Below are positions 59,401 through 64,000 of a DNA stretch of 64,000 bases, one piece after another. Every line of letters begins with the position of its first letter. Position 1 is the first letter of the stretch. Source of the stretch: Casuarina equisetifolia (Eukaryota; Streptophyta; Magnoliopsida; Fagales; Casuarinaceae); NCBI GenBank assembly GCA_028551475.1, contig CM052354.1, forward strand, positions 18,003,258-18,067,257, given 5' to 3'. Below the pieces are notes generated by a model. It searched no databases, was not told the DNA's origin, and saw only the letters and a program-made list of their open reading frames with translations. The translations under genes and the position numbers were made by a program.

Positions 59401-61382
59401 TCAACAATGGTTAGAAAATATTTTGAACTATCATGATTTGGGGCATGATATGGTTCTTAAATATCTACATCGATTATATTAAAAAGATTTTTAATATTTT
59501 CAGTGCGAATAGTGAATGGATCACGTGTTTACTTAGTAAGAGGACAAACTGAGCAATGAAAATTTGAAGATGGAAAATTTTTGAAATCATTCAAAAATTT
59601 AAATTTAGATGAAGACATGTGACTAAGTCTCAAATGCCATAAATGAAAACTAAGGTCATTGTGTGTTGAAGTAATTGAAAGGGCAAGTGCAGTACTGGAA
59701 GATTGGCTAACATGGTTATTCTTAGGGTGCAAAAAAAATAAAGTCCATGTCGCATTCTACCAATCCCTTTGATGTCACTTGTATAGAGGTCTTGAAACAC
59801 ACATAAATCAGCATAGAAAATCACTAAACAGTTATTCTCAACAGTAAATTTAGCTATAGACAGTAAATTATATTTGAAATCATGAGAGTAAAGTACCGTC
59901 TATAATTTCAAACTGTTGGCTAAGGTTATGGAACCAATGTGGGTGACCTGGGTTAGTTCTCCATTCGGTAATTTAACAGATCTAGACTTAGACATGCATT
60001 TAACAGGAAATTCTAAACAGTTAAAATCAGCAGTAATATGATCACTGGCCCCACTATCTATAATCCAAATGTAAGAAAAAGATTATGAAATACCTGTTCC
60101 ATTAGCATGAGAGGTCCTACCATAGTCCTCTTTGATCAGATGGATAATGTGGTCATACTGCTTTGGTGTGAAAGTACAATGACTACGCTCAGCAGTGGCT
60201 AGATTAATAGTAGCAAAATTCTTATGACTTGGAGGATAGCAATTAAGCTTATAACAAGCATTCTTTTTATGCCCAAAAAGTTGACAATGCTTACATTGAG
60301 GCCCCTTAAGATAATAACAACTTTTCTTACGGTGCCCCTTGCACCCACAATACTCACATTTAGGTTTATTAAAAACCCTACACAACATGGTAGTTATAAG
60401 GTGGTAATGCCGTTTGCAATGGAGAATACGGCAAATAAAATCAAGCACATCGAGTGTTTGATAAAAGAATTGTGAGATGCACAAAGTCAGAAAATTCTCC
60501 AAGAAAAATAATTGTTCGGCAAAGTATTCGAACTACAATAGCAAATCAAAATAGTCACAAAGCGAGGAAGCGAATGAGAAAATACCAAGGTTTTGGTGTG
60601 CACAGCATAGTCAAAACTGATAAACAAATTACAATTCTTTTTGTCAAAGAGAAAGAAAATACCAAATAAAGGTTGCACCTTTTCGTCATAATGAAAGAGA
60701 AAACCAAAGAATGAGTTCCTGTTGCAACCAAATAGAGATTGCACCTTTTTGTCGAAATAGAGAGAAAATAACCCTCGTAGCTTTGTTGGAGAAAAAGACA
60801 AAATGGTGGCAAGATTAAGGAAACCAATGAGAAAACTAATTCTTTGTTTAGTTAACAAAAGAAAAAGACAAAAAATTGGCAATACCAAGAAACCCAAACC
60901 GAGAATGCCAAAAGGTTCAACTTTCTTATTAAACCAAGAATATCAAGAGAATTAAACCAAAATAATAGAACCTCACGAAGAGAGAAAAGCCATTGCCACA
61001 CCTTTTTCTTGAACTCAGAGAGAGAAAGCCGTTCTCCTTATGCATATGGCTTGGCAATGTGAACAAAAACTAAACAAAGAACCCAACAAAATTGTTGGCT
61101 CTCGATACCATGAAGAATTTGGTAAACTTTTGTATGTTTGGAACAAAAGCTTACTTATTGAACAAGCAAAACCAAAACTAGTTACAAGAAAAAACAAAAC
61201 CGTAAAGAAAAGAACTCTTAGTGTGCAGCTATTATGAAAACATTATAACCTAAAAGGATATATATAAATAGAAGTAAGGCTTATACAAGGAAACCTAGTA
61301 TCTTACAAAATAGAAAAAATAAATTGAGATCCTACAATATAGGAAAAATATATCATAGAGAGAAAATTGTCAATCTTCAACA
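56453..61382 (-). mobile_element. Ty1/copia LTR retrotransposon, full length but decayed
   Basis: Complete structure on the minus strand: LTRs at 56453-56725 and 61111-61382 (about 272 bp, ending in CA), a 5-bp target-site duplication GTATC at 56448-56452 and 61383-61387, a Met-tRNA-type primer site (TGGTATCGAGAGCC) beside the right LTR and a G-rich polypurine tract beside the left one. Coding order: gag (about 60900-60150) with two CCHC knuckles (CEYCGCKGHRKKSC, CKHCQLFGHKKNAC), protease (DSGASDHI near 60045), integrase (LWHLRLSH; SDNATDFF; YTPQQNGMVERKH; about 59730-58780), reverse transcriptase (YVDDILISGDD, about 57840-57490) and RNase H (about 57500-57060). Several breaks interrupt the polyprotein. 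The LTRs differ at roughly 25 sites (about 9%), suggesting insertion a few million years ago. Confidence 0.94.
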
Positions 61383-61387
61383 GTATC

Positions 61388-64000
61388 CAAAGTTGAAGAA
61401 TTACAATAGTGATGAATATTTAAAAGAGAACAAGTGGGTCTTAGAATTCTAATTCTTTTGTTAGGTTTGAAAATCATTGTTTAAGGTTTCACTACAGTGT
61501 AAGCAAATATATCCATATCTCACTCTCTTGTTCTATTTTATATTTTATATCTCACAAATATTTCTAGTTGTAATATAATTTCTACACTTTCTAGTTGCTA
61601 AAAACCCTTAAATCTTATTTTAGTCTTTAAGTTGATATGAGGCATGTATGGTTTTTAAGGAACCTTGTTTACTCAACGCAAAGAATAGAAGGTCTTAATT
61701 AGGAATATCAAACTTGAAAGCCTTATATGTTAATTATGGGTAATAAGTTTGAAACTTCAGTCAAAGACTAAACAAAGACAATTATAACCATATTTTTGCA
61801 TATTAAGGAGAAACAAGATAATAATTAAGTAGTACAAAATCCTATTTTTAATAACTTTGGTGACTATACCTATTAATAATTTAGGAAAAAATCCAGGCAA
61901 ATTTAAGCTATTAGTAATTATTAATTAAAACTTAAAGAATTCATCAATAAAATAAAAATGAAAAATATAAGTACAAGTTGTACAGGGAGTATTATTATGG
62001 AAGAAGTTATACAGTAAATCTTTCTTTAAAATATATATTTCCTTAGTTGAAAATATTAAGAGAGAGATAACTTGTTGATCTAACGAAATATTCATATCTA
62101 ATAAAAAAAATTGAAGAATTTTGTTGAAATTAAGCCCATAATTTATATACCCGATATAGGATACCTACCTAGGCCCATCAAACTCCTTTCCTCGTGAATT
62201 CTCCTTTATATATGTTGACACATAATTCTTTATGTTTTTCTCTTGAATTTTCTTGTAATTCTTGTTTTCTAATGTGGCAGGAAATAAGGTTTAAGTTCCT
62301 GTAATCTCCCTACTGTTTAGCTTGAAAGCCATCAATTTTTCTTTTTTTCTTTTTCCTCGCGTGTTAGTATAAGAAAAGGCATACTGGTCAGAAAAACCAA
62401 ATCAACCGTCAAAACAGTTAAGCCGAGCCAAAACAACCAAATCGAACGCAGCCCAGTACAAAGAACTGATTTTTATGCCTGCGAGCGCAAAGTTGTCTGC
62501 CCCTGAGCCTAAAATTGTCAGGCTCATGTCTGTCCAAAATCATGGGTCATGGAGACGTGACCAATTCTTTTTTTTTTTTTTCTTTTTACTTTCTAAAATT
62601 GTCATCCGTACATACTTGTGTTAGTCTAAGGAAAAATCTTAAAGACGTAGTTGTTCTATATTGGTTGGGCAAGTTAGGTCTCATACTTTATATCATGGGA
62701 GATTTCTCCGACCATTGTCAATTAGTTTGGAGATAAACTTTACATTTTATTAAACTTTATCTTTAATAAACAAATAGATAAACTTATTGAATTTTAGCAA
62801 GCATTCATAATGCTTCTCAATAATGCAAATGTATCTCAGTCTTTTCATATAATTGATAAGGTGGTGATATTATTTTATCTTTTAGTGAAGAAACAAAACG
62901 AAATCTTAACCATGATTGAGGTGAAGTAAGACATATATTATTTGTTAAGATTGATAAATCATACATAAAAATTGAGAATTTTCTTGTTGTAATATCCATG
63001 AATGAATTTTGGACTTGATATTAAGTGGTAGTTTTGCAAGCAATAATTTGTTTCTATTGAGACAAAATTCAAGATCTATATAAATAGAATCTATAACACA
63101 AAAAATAAGAGAGAAAAGATTATAAACAATAAATCATATCTTGTTTAACATTTATTATGATGGATTTAAATCTTCTACACTAAATACTTATCTAGTTTTC
63201 CTCATGTATATTGACTTAATGAGAATATCATGATAGAATCCTTATTAAAAACTTTAGTTTTCTATTAATTTAAGATACCACATGTAAAGGTAAAAGTAAG
63301 GAAAGAATATAACTTGTACTTATGTACTTCCTTTATAGGCGTTATTCATCATGAGCCTAAAAGTGAAGTTCAACTCATACCAACCAATCTATATTCATAT
63401 CTTAAAAACTTATGTCTTTTGTAATTTTGATCAACTTAAAATTTATTAATATAAATTCATATAAGAGGGTTTCACAAATAAATTATTTCCCAGATGATAC
63501 GAAAATTGGATTCATGTAACAAGAGAAAGGTTTCCCATTCCTTAGCCGGAAAGATATGTGGCCATGAAATAGGGAATATAAACATACATAAGTGAGCCAA
63601 AAAATATGGACTAACAATTTTCGCTAATTGGAATACATGGGACAAATAATCTTTACGCACCCATTATTGTAAATAGAATATTAATCATCTTTATATTTTA
63701 ATTCTTTTTTTGGTCCAAAACGGCACTAATTTAATAAATTATTATCAAGTAATTTGTAATCTTAACTATTATGAAGTGTGACGGATCGTTAAAGGAAAAA
63801 TTTAAAAAGTCTCTTTCTTGTGTAACTTTTAGCTTCTACATTTGACAAAAAAGAATAGAAGTAGTCTCACCTGATTTTTTATATATGATTAATAGAGTCA
63901 GAAAACTTGGATTTGAATCTTCACAGGAAAAAATACTGATCAACATAGGTAAGCTTCCCCAGATCGCAGCAAAAGTCAAAAGAGTGTCATTCGCCGATCT
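61388..64000. other. Intergenic DNA, AT-rich, no supported gene
   Basis: No frame has recognisable motifs on either strand, and no paired repeats were seen. A slightly GC-richer patch at 62380-62540 also shows no domain. Confidence 0.5.

Noticed and set aside
1-64000. tRNA, rRNA, CRISPR or organelle insert
   Set aside because: No cloverleaf with matching arms, rRNA blocks, spaced CRISPR repeats or plastid/mitochondrial genes were recognised by eye; a tRNA or organelle search could still find short pieces.

Overview
This is a stretch of AT-rich plant nuclear DNA, most likely from a woody eudicot (grapevine-like in gene structure, but the species cannot be fixed from sequence alone). The evidence is spliced genes with GT-AG introns, plant-only protein families (SPA, CCCH-WD40 ZFWD, GT14) and many decayed Ty1/copia and Ty3/gypsy retrotransposons.

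Layout. 0-0.7 kb: a decayed legume-type lectin gene fragment. 5.0-14.6 kb (+): a complete seven-exon SPA1-RELATED (SPA3/SPA4-type) gene, 899 aa, with pseudokinase, coiled-coil and WD40 parts; it has an upstream ORF, a GC-AG intron, a 78-nt frame-keeping intron and a decayed ~400-bp tandem repeat in intron 2. 16.2-21.1 kb (+): a complete ZFWD gene (two CCCH fingers plus WD40, 470 aa) behind a promoter with direct repeats and palindromes. 24.9-27.2 kb (-): a complete four-exon GT14 glycosyltransferase (421 aa). 30.1-37.4 kb: an array of ~1.46-kb tandem units broken up by a second composite repeat. 37.4-46.5 kb: nested retroelement fossils, with a Ty3/gypsy element inside a Ty1/copia one and a second gypsy remnant beside them. 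46.8-54.8 kb: a direct segmental copy of the 13.4-29.8 kb region. It holds only the last exon of SPA (now a pseudogene), lacks ZFWD, and carries a second intact GT14 gene at 49.0-51.4 kb (-). 56.5-61.4 kb: a full-length but decayed Ty1/copia element with two LTRs and a target-site duplication. The remainder is AT-rich intergenic DNA.

How the genes relate. SPA proteins work with COP1 in CUL4-DDB1 ubiquitin ligases that hold back light signalling. ZFWD is a nuclear-type RNA/DNA-binding WD40 protein. GT14 enzymes act in the Golgi on cell-wall or arabinogalactan glycans. Nothing suggests they form one pathway: they are neighbours. The main story is structural, a partial segmental duplication that kept two working GT14 copies, killed the second SPA and omits ZFWD, with a retroelement-rich block between the copies. 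I found no CRISPR, operon-like or clearly new multi-gene system.
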